Positions 1 to 8,439 of a DNA stretch of 64,000 nucleotides are shown here, piece by piece. The stretch comes from Pseudooceanicola marinus (GTDB lineage: Bacteria; Pseudomonadota; Alphaproteobacteria; Rhodobacterales; Rhodobacteraceae): assembly GCF_020177265.1 (NCBI RefSeq), contig NZ_JAIVMC010000001.1, forward strand, positions 496,001-560,000, given 5' to 3'. The position numbers were made by a program, and so were the translations under genes. Below the pieces are notes generated by a model. The model saw only the letters and a list, made by a program, of their open reading frames with translations. It was not told the origin of the DNA and searched no databases. Each line of letters begins with the position of its first letter. Position 1 is the stretch's first letter.

Positions 1-1
1 G

Positions 2-1435
2 CGCCGCGCTTTCGATCACCTGCAGAAACTGTCGTTCTCCTATTTCGACCGGGTCCGCACGGGCAAGCTGGTGGCGCGGGTGACCCGCGACCTGGAGGAG
101 ATCGGCGAGGTCGCCCACCACGGGCCCGAGGATCTGTTCATCGCCGTGATGACCTTCGTCGGGGCCTTCCTGCTGATGCTGACGATCAACCTGGAACTGG
201 CGCTGATCACCGCCGCCGTGGTGCCCGCCTGCGTGGCCATCGTCGCGATCTACGGCGGGCGCATGACCCGGACCTGGCGCGATATCTATGCCCGCGTCGC
301 GGCCTTCAATGTGCGGCTGGAAGAGAACGTCGGCGGCATGCGTGTCGTTCAGGCCTTCGCCAACGAAGAGCATGAAAGCGCGCTCTTCGCCCGCGACAAC
401 GCCGCCTACCGCGATACCAAGCTGTCGGCCTACAAGGTGATGGCCGCCTCCAGCTCTCTCAACTACATGGGCATGCGCCTGATCCAGGTGATCGTGATGG
501 TGGCCGGGGCGATCTTCGTGCTGAACGGATCGCTTTCCACCGGGGGTTTCGTCGCCTTCCTGCTGCTGGTCGGGGTGTTCTTCCGCCCGCTGGACAAGAT
601 CGCGGCGGTGATCGAGGTCTATCCGCGCGGCATCGCCGGGTTCCGCCGTTACCTCGACCTGATGGGCACGCAGCCCGAGGTGGCCAATGCCCCTGACGCG
701 CGGCCCGCCGCGCCATTCCGGGGCGAGGTCAGCTTCGAGCGGGTCCACTTCGACTACGGCGACGAGCGGCCGGTGGTCCGCGACATCTCCCTGACGGTGC
801 CCGCCGGCCAGACGGTGGCCTTCGTCGGCCCCTCCGGCGCGGGCAAGACCACGCTTCTGTCCCTGCTGCCGCGGTTCTACGACGCGACCGAGGGGCGGAT
901 CCTGATCGACGGCACCGACATCCGCGACGTCACCCTGTCCTCGCTGCGCCGCCAGATCGGGCTGGTCAGCCAGGATGTCTTCCTTTTCGGCGGCACCCTG
1001 ATGGAAAACATCGCCTATGGCCGCCTGGACGCGAGCGAGGCGGAGATCCGCGAGGCCGCGGAGCGCGCCCAGTTGGGGGCGATGATCGACGCCATGCCCG
1101 AGGGGCTGCACACGGTGGTCGGGGAACGCGGCGTGATGCTGTCGGGCGGGCAGAAGCAACGGGTGGCGATTGCCCGCGCCTTCCTGAAGAACCCGCCGAT
1201 CCTGGTGCTGGACGAGGCGACCTCGGCGCTGGACACCGAGACGGAACGCCAGATCCAGGCCGCCCTGACCGAGCTGGCGCGACATCGCACGACCCTGGTC
1301 ATTGCGCACCGCCTGGACACGATCCGCGAGGCCGACCGCATCGTCGTGATGGACCACGGCCGGATCGTCGAGATGGGCACCGATGCCGAACTGCGCGCCC
1401 GCGCCGGGCGCTACGCCAGCCTGAACGGCGTCTGA
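2..1435 (+). CDS. ABC exporter, fused permease and ATPase (5' truncated by window)
   Basis: The reading frame is open from base 2, so the true start lies outside the window; 477 residues are visible. The first half is the end of a type-IV ABC exporter membrane domain with hydrophobic helices (LLMLTINLELALITAAVV and others). The second half is a full nucleotide-binding domain: Walker A GPSGAGKTT near 826-852, signature LSGGQ near 1138, Walker B ILVLDEATSALD near 1200 and the H-loop VIAHRL. This arrangement is typical of MsbA/lipid- or multidrug-exporting half-transporters that work as dimers in the inner membrane. The substrate cannot be told from the sequence. The next gene is convergent, so this one ends its transcription unit. 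Confidence 0.93.
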   Translation, partial: RRAFDHLQKLSFSYFDRVRTGKLVARVTRDLEEIGEVAHHGPEDLFIAVMTFVGAFLLMLTINLELALITAAVVPACVAIVAIYGGRMTRTWRDIYARVAAFNVRLEENVGGMRVVQAFANEEHESALFARDNAAYRDTKLSAYKVMAASSSLNYMGMRLIQVIVMVAGAIFVLNGSLSTGGFVAFLLLVGVFFRPLDKIAAVIEVYPRGIAGFRRYLDLMGTQPEVANAPDARPAAPFRGEVSFERVHFDYGDERPVVRDISLTVPAGQTVAFVGPSGAGKTTLLSLLPRFYDATEGRILIDGTDIRDVTLSSLRRQIGLVSQDVFLFGGTLMENIAYGRLDASEAEIREAAERAQLGAMIDAMPEGLHTVVGERGVMLSGGQKQRVAIARAFLKNPPILVLDEATSALDTETERQIQAALTELARHRTTLVIAHRLDTIREADRIVVMDHGRIVEMGTDAELRARAGRYASLNGV

Positions 1436-1482
1436 GGCGCCGGGGGCGAGGGCGCGTTGGCGCCGTCGCTCCGGGATCACGG

Positions 1483-2712
1483 TCAGGCGGCGGGGGCTGC
1501 GGCCTGCGGACGGCGGCGCAGGTGAAGAATGACCCAGCTCACCGCAAGGCCGGAGATCGCCACCGCCAGCCAGAACAGCACTGCGTAACCCGCCGCATCG
1601 GCGATCTGCCCGGCCAGCACCGCGCCCAGCTGATAGACCAGCAGCTGCGCGCTGGCGAGGATGGTGAAATCCGTCCCCGGCTGATCGGAACTGCAGGCCG
1701 CCATGAACAGGCTGTAGAGCGCCACGATCTCCATGTAGCGGATCAGGGTCTGCGCCACCGCCGCCGCCATGGCCGGTGCAGCCGCCGTCCCCAAGAGCCC
1801 GGTCGCATGGGCGGCAAAGAGCGCGAAGACCAGCGTCCGGGCGCAGCCCAGGGTGATCAGCAGCCCCCCGGCCCCCAGGCGACGCTGGGCCAGGGCAGCG
1901 ACGGCGGCCCCGATCAGCCCCGCCGTGGCGGCAGAGCCGCCGGACAGCAGGCCGATGGTGTCCAGGTCCAGGCCGATGTCCACCAGGTAGGGCCCTTCCA
2001 TCGCCTTCACCAGCCCTTCGGAGGCGCGATAGATCAGCGCGAGCGCGAGAATGCCGAACATGCCGGGCCGGGCGAAGAAAGCGCGCAGCGACGGCCGGCG
2101 GCGGGGTGCGGCGTCGCGTGCCACCGGCGCCTCGCCCATGAAGGGCAGCGCCAGCAGGGGCAGGCACATCACCCCGGCAGCAGCCAGCATCATCACCTGC
2201 CAGCCGGCCACGGAGTACAGAAGCAGCGAGGCCGAACCACCCGCCAGAACCCCAAGCGCGACGCTGCCGGCCTGGATCGCATTGCCGATCTCGCGCTGGC
2301 GCGGCGCCAGACGCAGCGTGGCATAGCCGTCGGTGGCGACATCCTGCGTCGCCAGGGCCAGGGCGACGGCAAGCCCGGTCAGAAAGATCGCCAGCAGGTT
2401 CTCCGGAGGGAAGAAGGCCAGCGATGCCACCGCCAGCACCGAGATGCCCTGGCACAGCAGGATCCAGCCGCTGCGTTGACCGAGACGCGCCAGCGGCGCG
2501 ATGCGGTCGACCAGCGGCGCCCAGAGGAACTTGAACACCAGCGGCAGGGCCAGCAGCGACAGCATGCCGATGGACGCGCGCGACACACCCTGCTCGCGCA
2601 GGATCGGCGGGATGGCGGCGGCAAAGAGATAGGTCGGCACGCCCTGCGCCAGGTAGAGGGCGGCCAGAACGCCATAGAGGCGCCAGGGATGCGCAGCGCG
2701 GGCAGCGGTCAT
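1483..2712 (-). CDS. MFS permease, RhtX/FptX-type siderophore transporter
   Basis: A 409-residue protein with about 12 hydrophobic segments. The N-terminal part (YLAQGVPTYLFAAAIPPILR) and the TQDVATDGYA motif resemble the AmpG-like RhtX/FptX group, single-component inner-membrane carriers that import ferric siderophores such as rhizobactin or pyochelin. It is last in an apparent operon with a TonB receptor and a small protein; its ATG overlaps the stop of the preceding gene by 4 bases (ATGA), which suggests translational coupling. Family knowledge plus context support siderophore import. An AmpG-like muropeptide permease is less likely because of the receptor neighbour. Confidence 0.8.
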   Translation of the reverse strand: MTAARAAHPWRLYGVLAALYLAQGVPTYLFAAAIPPILREQGVSRASIGMLSLLALPLVFKFLWAPLVDRIAPLARLGQRSGWILLCQGISVLAVASLAFFPPENLLAIFLTGLAVALALATQDVATDGYATLRLAPRQREIGNAIQAGSVALGVLAGGSASLLLYSVAGWQVMMLAAAGVMCLPLLALPFMGEAPVARDAAPRRRPSLRAFFARPGMFGILALALIYRASEGLVKAMEGPYLVDIGLDLDTIGLLSGGSAATAGLIGAAVAALAQRRLGAGGLLITLGCARTLVFALFAAHATGLLGTAAAPAMAAAVAQTLIRYMEIVALYSLFMAACSSDQPGTDFTILASAQLLVYQLGAVLAGQIADAAGYAVLFWLAVAISGLAVSWVILHLRRRPQAAAPAA

Positions 2713-3107
2713 GGGCGAGCCTCCGTTTCGACGGTCGGGGACAGCAGGAAGGACAGCGCCGCCGCGCGGCTGTCGCTCAGCAGGACGGGCGCATCGAACA
2801 GGCGCGCGAAGGACTGCTCGGCCCGCGGCGTCGGGCGGGACATCACCACCGCCGCGGCGCAGAGCCTGGCGCGCAATCCGTCGCGGTTCTTCTTCAGCCA
2901 GCGCGCCTCCTGCCGCCGCAGCTCCGGTGGGGCCATGCCGGCGCCGGCCAGGTCGAGCAGAAGCAGGAAGGGCGCCTCCTGGGCGCCGATCCGTTCCAGC
3001 GCGGCAAGGTAGCGCGCGGCGTCTTCGTCGACCCGTGGCGGGCGAAAGGCCAGGTGCATCAGCGCGAGGCCCGGCCGGGCGTCGGGTCGGATCTCCAGGG
3101 TGATCAT
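2709..3107 (-). CDS. small conserved-looking protein in siderophore operon
   Basis: A 132-residue protein whose ATG lies two bases after the receptor stop codon and whose stop overlaps the MFS start (ATGA), so it is tightly embedded in the operon. There is no signal peptide or membrane segment. The alternation of strands and helices (LLLLDLAG, then ARLCAAAVVMSR) and the overall length recall STAS/SEC14-like small domains, but this is only an impression. The ATG was chosen because upstream extension would run inside the receptor gene. Position argues for an accessory role in iron-siderophore uptake or release; no catalytic motif is recognised. Confidence 0.7.
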   Translation of the reverse strand: MITLEIRPDARPGLALMHLAFRPPRVDEDAARYLAALERIGAQEAPFLLLLDLAGAGMAPPELRRQEARWLKKNRDGLRARLCAAAVVMSRPTPRAEQSFARLFDAPVLLSDSRAAALSFLLSPTVETEARP

Positions 3108-3109
3108 CC

Positions 3110-5329
3110 TCAGAAGGTCATCGCGTAGCCGACGCTGACCGTGCGCCCGTCGCCGCGCACCGGCAGGTTGCGCGTCGCGGTGGCCGTGGGGTTGAGGTAA
3201 TCCTCGTCGAAGAGGTTCTCGACGGCCACCGAAAGATCGCCGCGCCCCAGGGGCATCGACGCCTGCAGGTTCACCAGCGTGACGTCCTCCAGCTCGGTGG
3301 TGGCCCCTGCGCGCTCTGCCTGCCTGTCGCGCCCGCCGAGGTAGACGGCCTCGCCACGCAGGCTCAGCCCGTTGTCGAACTGGTGGGCCAGCCCCAGCAC
3401 CGCGCGCAGCGGCGTGGCGATGCGGTTGTTGGGCAGCCATTCGTCGACCGAGCCGCTGTCGTCGCTGTCGAACTTGCCCTCGCGCCAGGCCAGAAGACCG
3501 TCGAAGGTCGTCGCGGCGCCCAGATCGACGGAGCCCGACAGTTCGACGCCCCAGATCTCCTCGCGCTGCTGCTGCACGCGGTTGCTCGCGAAATCATAGG
3601 TCACGCCATTTTCCGACACCGAGTAGAAGGCCGTGGCCTGCCCGCTCCAGCTGGCACCGCGGTGGCGCAGGCCAAGCTGGTAGGTGTCCACCAGCTGCGG
3701 TTCCGGCGCGATGTCGCCATAGGCCAGCGCGAAGGTCGGCGGCGTGCCGCAGGCCGGGCTGTAGAGCGTGCCGTAGGCCGCACAGGCCTCGGCCACGGAG
3801 TTCAGCCCCGCGCGCCGGGTGAAGCTGCCGATGTCGGTCAGCGAATAGCCCTGACTGAACCCGCCGAACAGCTGGGTTTCCTCGGTCAGATCAAAGGTCG
3901 CCCCGGCGTTGAACGTCCACTGGTCATAGTCAAAGTCGCCCCCGGTGACCGAGATTGCCGGGAAGACGCTGCCGGCCACATAGGCGTCGGGCCGGATGAA
4001 GTCGCGCACCGTCAGATCGAACCGCTCGTAGCGCGCGCCGCCCGACAGGGTCAGCCGCTCGCCAACCGGCAGGGTCAGCTGCGCGAAGGCGGCGCGGGTG
4101 GTCTGTTCCATCGGCGCGATGGCATCGGCGCCATTGACCAGGGTCTGGCCGGTTTCGTCATGGCTCCAGTCGATGCCCCAGCTCAGCGAGGCGCCATCCC
4201 GCGCGCCGAAGTTCAGCGGCGTGTCGATGGCCACCGTCAGCGCGGTGCGCTTGCTGGTCAACGTGGTCTGGTTGAAATCGGCGATGGGATCGGCAGGATC
4301 GCCCGAATAGTAGACTTGGCTGTTGTAGCTGCTGTAGGGCGTGAAGCCGAAGCCCTTCTCGATATCCGCAAAGCTGAGCGTTGCGCTGAGCGCGCCGATC
4401 GCCAGCGTGTCGTCGAAATAGCTCAGCCGGTGGTAGTCCGAGGTCTCGGTGATGTCCTCGCCCGTGTAGGGTGCGGAAGGATCCTGGGTCACCGCATCGG
4501 CCGAATAGCGGCTGAAGTAGTCCGGCGACTGGGTGTAGCGGACCGCCTCAAACCCGTATTCCAGGCGCCGCCCCTCGGCCAGGTCCCAGCCCAGCACGAG
4601 GCTGCCCGATAGGTTGTCCGCCCGATCGAGCCCGCCCTGTCCCAGCATCGGGTCCGACGGCAGCTCGGCCCCGTCCCCGCCATAGGTCCGGTTCGACCGC
4701 GATCCGCTGAGCGTGGCCGCATAATCGAAGGCGCCCAGGTCCTGCGAGATCCCCAGCGACAGTTCGCTGCGCAGCGAGCCGCCCGGATCCTCGGTATAGG
4801 CCTTCAGGCGGCTGTTCAGCGTGACGACAGGGGCGGTGCCCGCGTTGTGGCCGCTTTCGGTGATGATGTTGATCGTGCCGCCCGTAGCCCCGGGGCCGTA
4901 GAGGCTGGAGGCCCCGGACACCACTTCGATCCGGTCGACACTGTTCAGGTCGATCACCGACAGGATGCGCGAGACGTCCCGCAGCGGCGTGTTGCGCGGC
5001 ACCCCGTCGACCATCACCAGAAGGCCGCGTCCGCGGAAGGTTTCGGAGGCGCCGGACAGCGACTGGTTCGGGGCCGAGAACCCCGGCACCAGCCGCGCCA
5101 GCAGCGCCGTGGGGTCATTACCACGCGTCAGTTGCTCGCGGATCCGGTCGCCCTCGATCACCTGTACGGCGCCGGGGATGCTGCCGATCTCGCGCTCGCT
5201 GCGGGTGGCAGAGAAGATCGTGATCGGCTCCAGCTCGAAGGCCTGCGCCTCGGTCCGGTGAGGCAAGGCGGCAGCCGTCAGCAGCAGGGCAGCAAGAACG
5301 GGGCGGCGGGGACGCAGGGGCAAGGGCAC
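3110..5329 (-). CDS. TonB-dependent outer-membrane siderophore receptor
   Basis: A 739-residue outer-membrane receptor. It starts at GTG with a signal peptide ending near residue 29 (TEAQA), followed by a TonB-box-like stretch (LEPITIFSATRS) and a plug domain with MVDGVPR and VVSGASSLYGPGATGGTINIIT. A long beta-barrel follows, ending in the C-terminal aromatic residue (AMTF) expected for BAM-inserted proteins. The plug and barrel resemble hydroxamate/citrate-type siderophore receptors of the RhtA group. It is first in a three-gene operon with a small protein and an RhtX-like permease, and it is divergent from an AraC regulator, the usual layout of xenosiderophore uptake loci. The exact ligand is unknown. 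Confidence 0.9.
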   Translation of the reverse strand: MPLPLRPRRPVLAALLLTAAALPHRTEAQAFELEPITIFSATRSEREIGSIPGAVQVIEGDRIREQLTRGNDPTALLARLVPGFSAPNQSLSGASETFRGRGLLVMVDGVPRNTPLRDVSRILSVIDLNSVDRIEVVSGASSLYGPGATGGTINIITESGHNAGTAPVVTLNSRLKAYTEDPGGSLRSELSLGISQDLGAFDYAATLSGSRSNRTYGGDGAELPSDPMLGQGGLDRADNLSGSLVLGWDLAEGRRLEYGFEAVRYTQSPDYFSRYSADAVTQDPSAPYTGEDITETSDYHRLSYFDDTLAIGALSATLSFADIEKGFGFTPYSSYNSQVYYSGDPADPIADFNQTTLTSKRTALTVAIDTPLNFGARDGASLSWGIDWSHDETGQTLVNGADAIAPMEQTTRAAFAQLTLPVGERLTLSGGARYERFDLTVRDFIRPDAYVAGSVFPAISVTGGDFDYDQWTFNAGATFDLTEETQLFGGFSQGYSLTDIGSFTRRAGLNSVAEACAAYGTLYSPACGTPPTFALAYGDIAPEPQLVDTYQLGLRHRGASWSGQATAFYSVSENGVTYDFASNRVQQQREEIWGVELSGSVDLGAATTFDGLLAWREGKFDSDDSGSVDEWLPNNRIATPLRAVLGLAHQFDNGLSLRGEAVYLGGRDRQAERAGATTELEDVTLVNLQASMPLGRGDLSVAVENLFDEDYLNPTATATRNLPVRGDGRTVSVGYAMTF

Positions 5330-5478
5330 GGTCGGTCTCTCTCTTGATGGCGGCAGGAGGAAAGAATCCGCTGGCGACGGCGTGCGGAAATCAATTGCTA
5401 AGTAAAATTGTCGCCTTTATGCCGGAGCTGCAATTCACGCGACTGTAAATCTCGCGCATAAGACCGGAAGGACCGCGC
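5330..5478. promoter_or_regulatory. divergent promoter region, receptor operon / AraC gene
   Basis: This 149-base gap separates two divergent genes and must carry both promoters. It is clearly AT-richer than the flanks (around 5388-5460: AAATCAATTGCTAAGTAAAA and neighbours), as expected for promoters and an AraC operator. No convincing -35/-10 pair or repeated operator half-site could be fixed by eye. An SD-like GGAAGGA lies before the AraC start. Confidence 0.6.
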
Positions 5479-6441
5479 ATGCGCCAGGACGCGCCCCCGT
5501 TCGACCCTAGCGAAGACCTGCTGCACGCGACGCTTCTGCGGCGCCTCAAACCCGCGCGGCTGGCCGAGGTGTTGCGCGCGCAGGATCTTCCGCTGTGTGT
5601 CGAGGGCGCGGGCGAGGTTGATGCCACGACCCTTGACCTGGGGCGGCTGCAGCTGCTGTCGCTGCGGTTCCGCAGCCACCCGGTGCGCCTGACTGTCGAG
5701 CCGTCCACGGCTTCCGCCCTGCTGCTGCGCGCGCCCGCCAACGGCATGGCGCTGTCAGCGCAGAAGATCGCCCCGCAGAGCTTCACCGGCGGTGACATCG
5801 CCATGATCTCTCCGCGCGCGACGACCACGGTCCTGCTGGAGACCGGCGGACGGCTGGACGTTGTCCTGCTGAAAGGGCCCGGCCCACGGGCCGAGGCGCC
5901 TCTGGCCGTCCTGCCCCTGTCGCTGGCCTCGGTTAAGATGCTGATTTACTTCGGCGGCTACCTCCTGCGCGCCGCGCCGCACCGACGCTCCGATGCGCAG
6001 ATGCTGCAACGCCAGTTCATCGAGACCCTTCAGATGGCGATGGATCACCTCTCCCGTGACTGGGCCTTCCCCACAGAGATCGAGCGCCTCAGCTTCAGCA
6101 TGGAGGCCGCGCTTGGCGACCGGGACCTGACCCTGACCAGTTTCGCCCGCCAGGTCGGCATGAGCAGCCGGAAGGTGCAGGCGGTCTTCGCGGCCAGTGG
6201 ACTGACCTTCTCCGACGTGCTGCGGGACAAGCGGCTGGACCGGGCCCGCCGCGCGCTGTGTGACGGGGGCGCCGACCTCAAGGTGGCCCAGGTCGGGTTC
6301 GACAGCGGGTTCAAGGATGCGTCCTATTTCAGCAAGTGCTTCCGCGCCCGGTTCGGGATCAGCCCGACCGCCTGCCGTCGGGCGGCCCTTGCGCAGGCGA
6401 ACCCGGCAGAGGACGCGAAGAGCCGGAACGGCGAGGCCTGA
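5479..6441 (+). CDS. AraC-family transcriptional regulator of siderophore uptake
   Basis: A 320-residue protein. The C-terminal third (about residues 210-305) is an AraC/XylS double helix-turn-helix: a first HTH with LTLTSFARQVGMSSRKVQ, a linker with DKRLDRARR, and the second HTH ending in GFKDASYFSKCFRARFGISPTACRR. The N-terminal two thirds is an unassigned ligand-sensing domain. Divergent position next to a TonB receptor matches siderophore-responsive regulators such as RhrA or PchR, which activate receptor genes when the ferric siderophore is bound. The regulatory target is inferred from position. Confidence 0.9.
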   Translation: MRQDAPPFDPSEDLLHATLLRRLKPARLAEVLRAQDLPLCVEGAGEVDATTLDLGRLQLLSLRFRSHPVRLTVEPSTASALLLRAPANGMALSAQKIAPQSFTGGDIAMISPRATTTVLLETGGRLDVVLLKGPGPRAEAPLAVLPLSLASVKMLIYFGGYLLRAAPHRRSDAQMLQRQFIETLQMAMDHLSRDWAFPTEIERLSFSMEAALGDRDLTLTSFARQVGMSSRKVQAVFAASGLTFSDVLRDKRLDRARRALCDGGADLKVAQVGFDSGFKDASYFSKCFRARFGISPTACRRAALAQANPAEDAKSRNGEA

Positions 6442-6648
6442 ACCCGGGCCCGACCGCGCGACAGGCCCGCGCCCGCACACAGCGGCAGATCGTCGCGAAG
6501 GACTTCGCGAGGCCCCTGAGGCCGGCTGTCATCCTTGATGTCCGGCACGGCGCCCGGTATCGCCTGGACGTCGGGGAGCCCACTGTACGCCCGCCAGCTC
6601 GGCATCAGTGCGCCCCGAAAGATCAAGCGAATTCAAGGAACTCCGCAA

Positions 6649-6804
6649 ATGACCTGGGTCCCCATTCTCTTCGGTGTTTTCAAGGTCAGCATCGTCGCTG
6701 CCACCTTCGTGCTCTGCGTCAGATCGCAGCGGGAGGGGGAACGGGAAGACCGCCAAAGACGCGAGGCCAGCCGGTCCGCAGCCCAGCCGTCGGAACAACC
6801 CTGA
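6649..6804 (+). CDS. small single-pass membrane peptide
   Basis: A 51-codon ORF preceded by an AAGGAA Shine-Dalgarno sequence 8 bases before the ATG. Residues 4-21 (VPILFGVFKVSIVAATFV) form one membrane segment, followed by a strongly charged tail rich in Arg, Glu and Gln. The reading frame extends upstream without a good ribosome site, so this internal ATG was preferred. No family is recognised. The good ribosome site, hydrophobic segment and charged tail are what support it as a gene. Confidence 0.5.
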   Translation: MTWVPILFGVFKVSIVAATFVLCVRSQREGEREDRQRREASRSAAQPSEQP

Positions 6805-6958
6805 CCGCCTGGCACCTCGGGGCAGACCGCAGGTTCTGAGCAGCGTTGCCCCCCCGCGCAGGAGGTCCACGACGTCTCTGCCGGAGTTTCGAGGGAGCGA
6901 TTTGTGTCGGAGGTCGCATCTCCGGCTCGGAACGCGCGAGCTGCCGGGTCCCGAACGG

Positions 6959-6983
6959 CCCCCGCCGCGCTGTGCGGCGGGGG
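6959..6983 (-). terminator. hairpin downstream of SDR gene
   Basis: A perfect 10-bp inverted repeat (C5GCCGC arm, 5-base loop) lies just past the stop of the minus-strand SDR gene. There is no U tract, so it may be a weak terminator or a 3'-end stabilising hairpin. Confidence 0.5.
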
Positions 6984-6992
6984 TAACTCGGG

Positions 6993-7760
6993 TCAGTACT
7001 TGTAGGACTGCCCACCGTCGATGTTGATCACCGCGCCGTTGACGAAGACGGACTCGCCGGACAGCAGGAAGGCGGTCAGGGCGGCCACTTCTTCGACCTT
7101 GCCGAAACGCTTCATCGGGTTGACGGAAACGAACTCTTCCCCGACCTTTTCCCAGTCGTCGCCGCCCATCTGGCGCAGCGACCCTTCGACCATCGCGGTC
7201 ATGATCGCACCGGGGGCAATGGCGTTGATCTGGATCCCGTACTGGCCGTACTCCACCGCGCTGTTGCGGGTCAGCCCGACGACGCCGTGCTTGCTGGCCG
7301 CATAGCCCGACTGGTTGCCGACGCCACGGATCCCCCCGACGGAGGCCGTGTTCACGATCGAGCCGGAGCCCTGCGCGCGCATGACCTTCAGCACCTCGGC
7401 CATGCCGAAGAACACACCGTCGAGGTTGATCGACACGACCTTGTGGAATTCCTCCGCGCCGAAATCCTCGGTCAGGTTCTGCTTCCCCTCGATCCCGGCA
7501 TTGTTGAAGAAGCCGTCGATGCGACCGAATTTCTCCACCGTTTTGGCGACATAGGCCTTCACGTCATCCAGCGAGGCGACATTGGCCTTCACCGTCAGGA
7601 CCTCGCCGCCCAGCTTGCCGGCGACCTCGGCCAGGGCGTCCTCGTTCAGATCGACGAGGACCAGTTTCGCCCCCTCCTGCGACAGACGCTCGGCCGTGGC
7701 CGCGCCAAGGCCCGAGGCCGCACCCGTGATAATGACGACCTTGTTTTCAAAACGTTGCAT
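6993..7760 (-). CDS. SDR-family NAD(P)-dependent oxidoreductase
   Basis: A classical 255-residue short-chain dehydrogenase. The cofactor motif TGAASGLG is at 12-19, NNAG at 86-89, catalytic Ser near 140, and Tyr153 and Lys157 in YAASK. Asp37 after the second strand (LVLVDLN) points to NAD over NADP. It closely follows the pattern of bacterial glucose-1-dehydrogenase-like or 3-oxoacyl-reductase-like SDRs; the substrate cannot be assigned. It stands alone, with no operon partner, and a hairpin at its 3' end. Confidence 0.9.
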   Translation of the reverse strand: MQRFENKVVIITGAASGLGAATAERLSQEGAKLVLVDLNEDALAEVAGKLGGEVLTVKANVASLDDVKAYVAKTVEKFGRIDGFFNNAGIEGKQNLTEDFGAEEFHKVVSINLDGVFFGMAEVLKVMRAQGSGSIVNTASVGGIRGVGNQSGYAASKHGVVGLTRNSAVEYGQYGIQINAIAPGAIMTAMVEGSLRQMGGDDWEKVGEEFVSVNPMKRFGKVEEVAALTAFLLSGESVFVNGAVINIDGGQSYKY

Positions 7761-8190
7761 AGGACAGGCTCCTTGATCTACGTGTTGCGACTAATATGAG
7801 TTGATGCGTACCACAAAGGTGCGAAGGAACAAGCGTGCGCGGCGCGGATGACCGTGGCCTCTCCGAAAGGTGAAAGGGGATCAGCGGGTTGATCTGATTT
7901 GTGGCCGGTCGCGAATTCCCTGCGGGCCTCCCCCCGGTTTTCTGCCCACCCAGCCCGAGATTGCACGGTCGAGGGGGAAAATGCGCTGCGCGATCAATCT
8001 GCGCTCTCCGACGAGCCATTGCGTTTCAGGCATCCGCCTCTCGGAACACGCGGCCCGGTGTTGGCGACCCCGTTCATTCCGAGAACCTGTGCCGTGCGGG
8101 CCGAAACCGGACAGTTCTCGAAAGCCCCCGGTCCGCTCGAAAGCGTCTGCGCATTGACACCGCCACCAGCCGCCTGCACGGTGCGAGCAC
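7761..8190. other. 430-base intergenic region upstream of SDR and riboswitch
   Basis: No credible coding frame. It must contain the minus-strand SDR promoter (the AT-richer stretch near 7770-7830) and the plus-strand promoter for the riboswitch RNA. A TTGACA hexamer occurs at 8154-8159 without a good -10 partner at the usual distance. Confidence 0.4.
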
Positions 8191-8283
8191 AACCAGGGGT
8201 GCTCCGACACGGGGGCTGAGATGCGCGGCGCGGCGCGAACCCTTTCAAAGCTGATCCGGATAATGCCGGCGGAGCGAGGTCCC
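8191..8283 (+). promoter_or_regulatory. TPP riboswitch (THI-box aptamer)
   Basis: The conserved THI-box elements occur in order: GGGGTGC at 8196-8202, GGGGCTGAGATG at 8212-8223, ACCCTTT at 8239-8245, then CTGATCCGGATAATGCC at 8251-8267 followed by GGCGGAGCGAGG. These match the pyrimidine- and pyrophosphate-binding halves of thiamine pyrophosphate aptamers. The closing P1 helix can form between ACC at 8192-8194 and GGT at 8278-8280. The 3' part (GAGCGAGG) is also the only Shine-Dalgarno candidate for the ATG at 8284, so ligand binding would directly hide the ribosome site. Translational repression by TPP is the inferred mode; no U-rich terminator follows. Confidence 0.92.
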
Positions 8284-8439
8284 ATGTTTCACGACACTCT
8301 GATGTCGCATCCCTTAATGCTGTCGAGCGCGCTGGACGCCCTGGTGCGGGGCCCCGCGCCCCTGCCCCCGCAACCGGCGAAGGGCCAAACCCCATGGGTG
8401 CCGGGAGAGGTCCTCGTTCGCGGCGAGGTGGCGCAATGA
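8284..8439 (+). CDS. 51-codon ORF directly controlled by TPP riboswitch
   Basis: The ATG is immediately after the aptamer, 4-9 bases from the SD inside P1, and the stop codon overlaps the ATG of the LLM monooxygenase (ATGA). Third-position G+C is high, as in neighbouring genes. The product is short and proline-rich (RGPAPLPPQPAKGQ) with no membrane segment and no recognised domain. It could be a real small partner protein, or a leader ORF whose translation carries ribosomes to the monooxygenase start. The sequence alone does not decide between these. Confidence 0.55.
   Translation: MFHDTLMSHPLMLSSALDALVRGPAPLPPQPAKGQTPWVPGEVLVRGEVAQ

Noticed and set aside
8154-8182. TTGACA hexamer before the riboswitch as a full promoter
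   Set aside because: No acceptable -10 element was found 16-18 bases downstream, so only the -35-like hexamer is noted.
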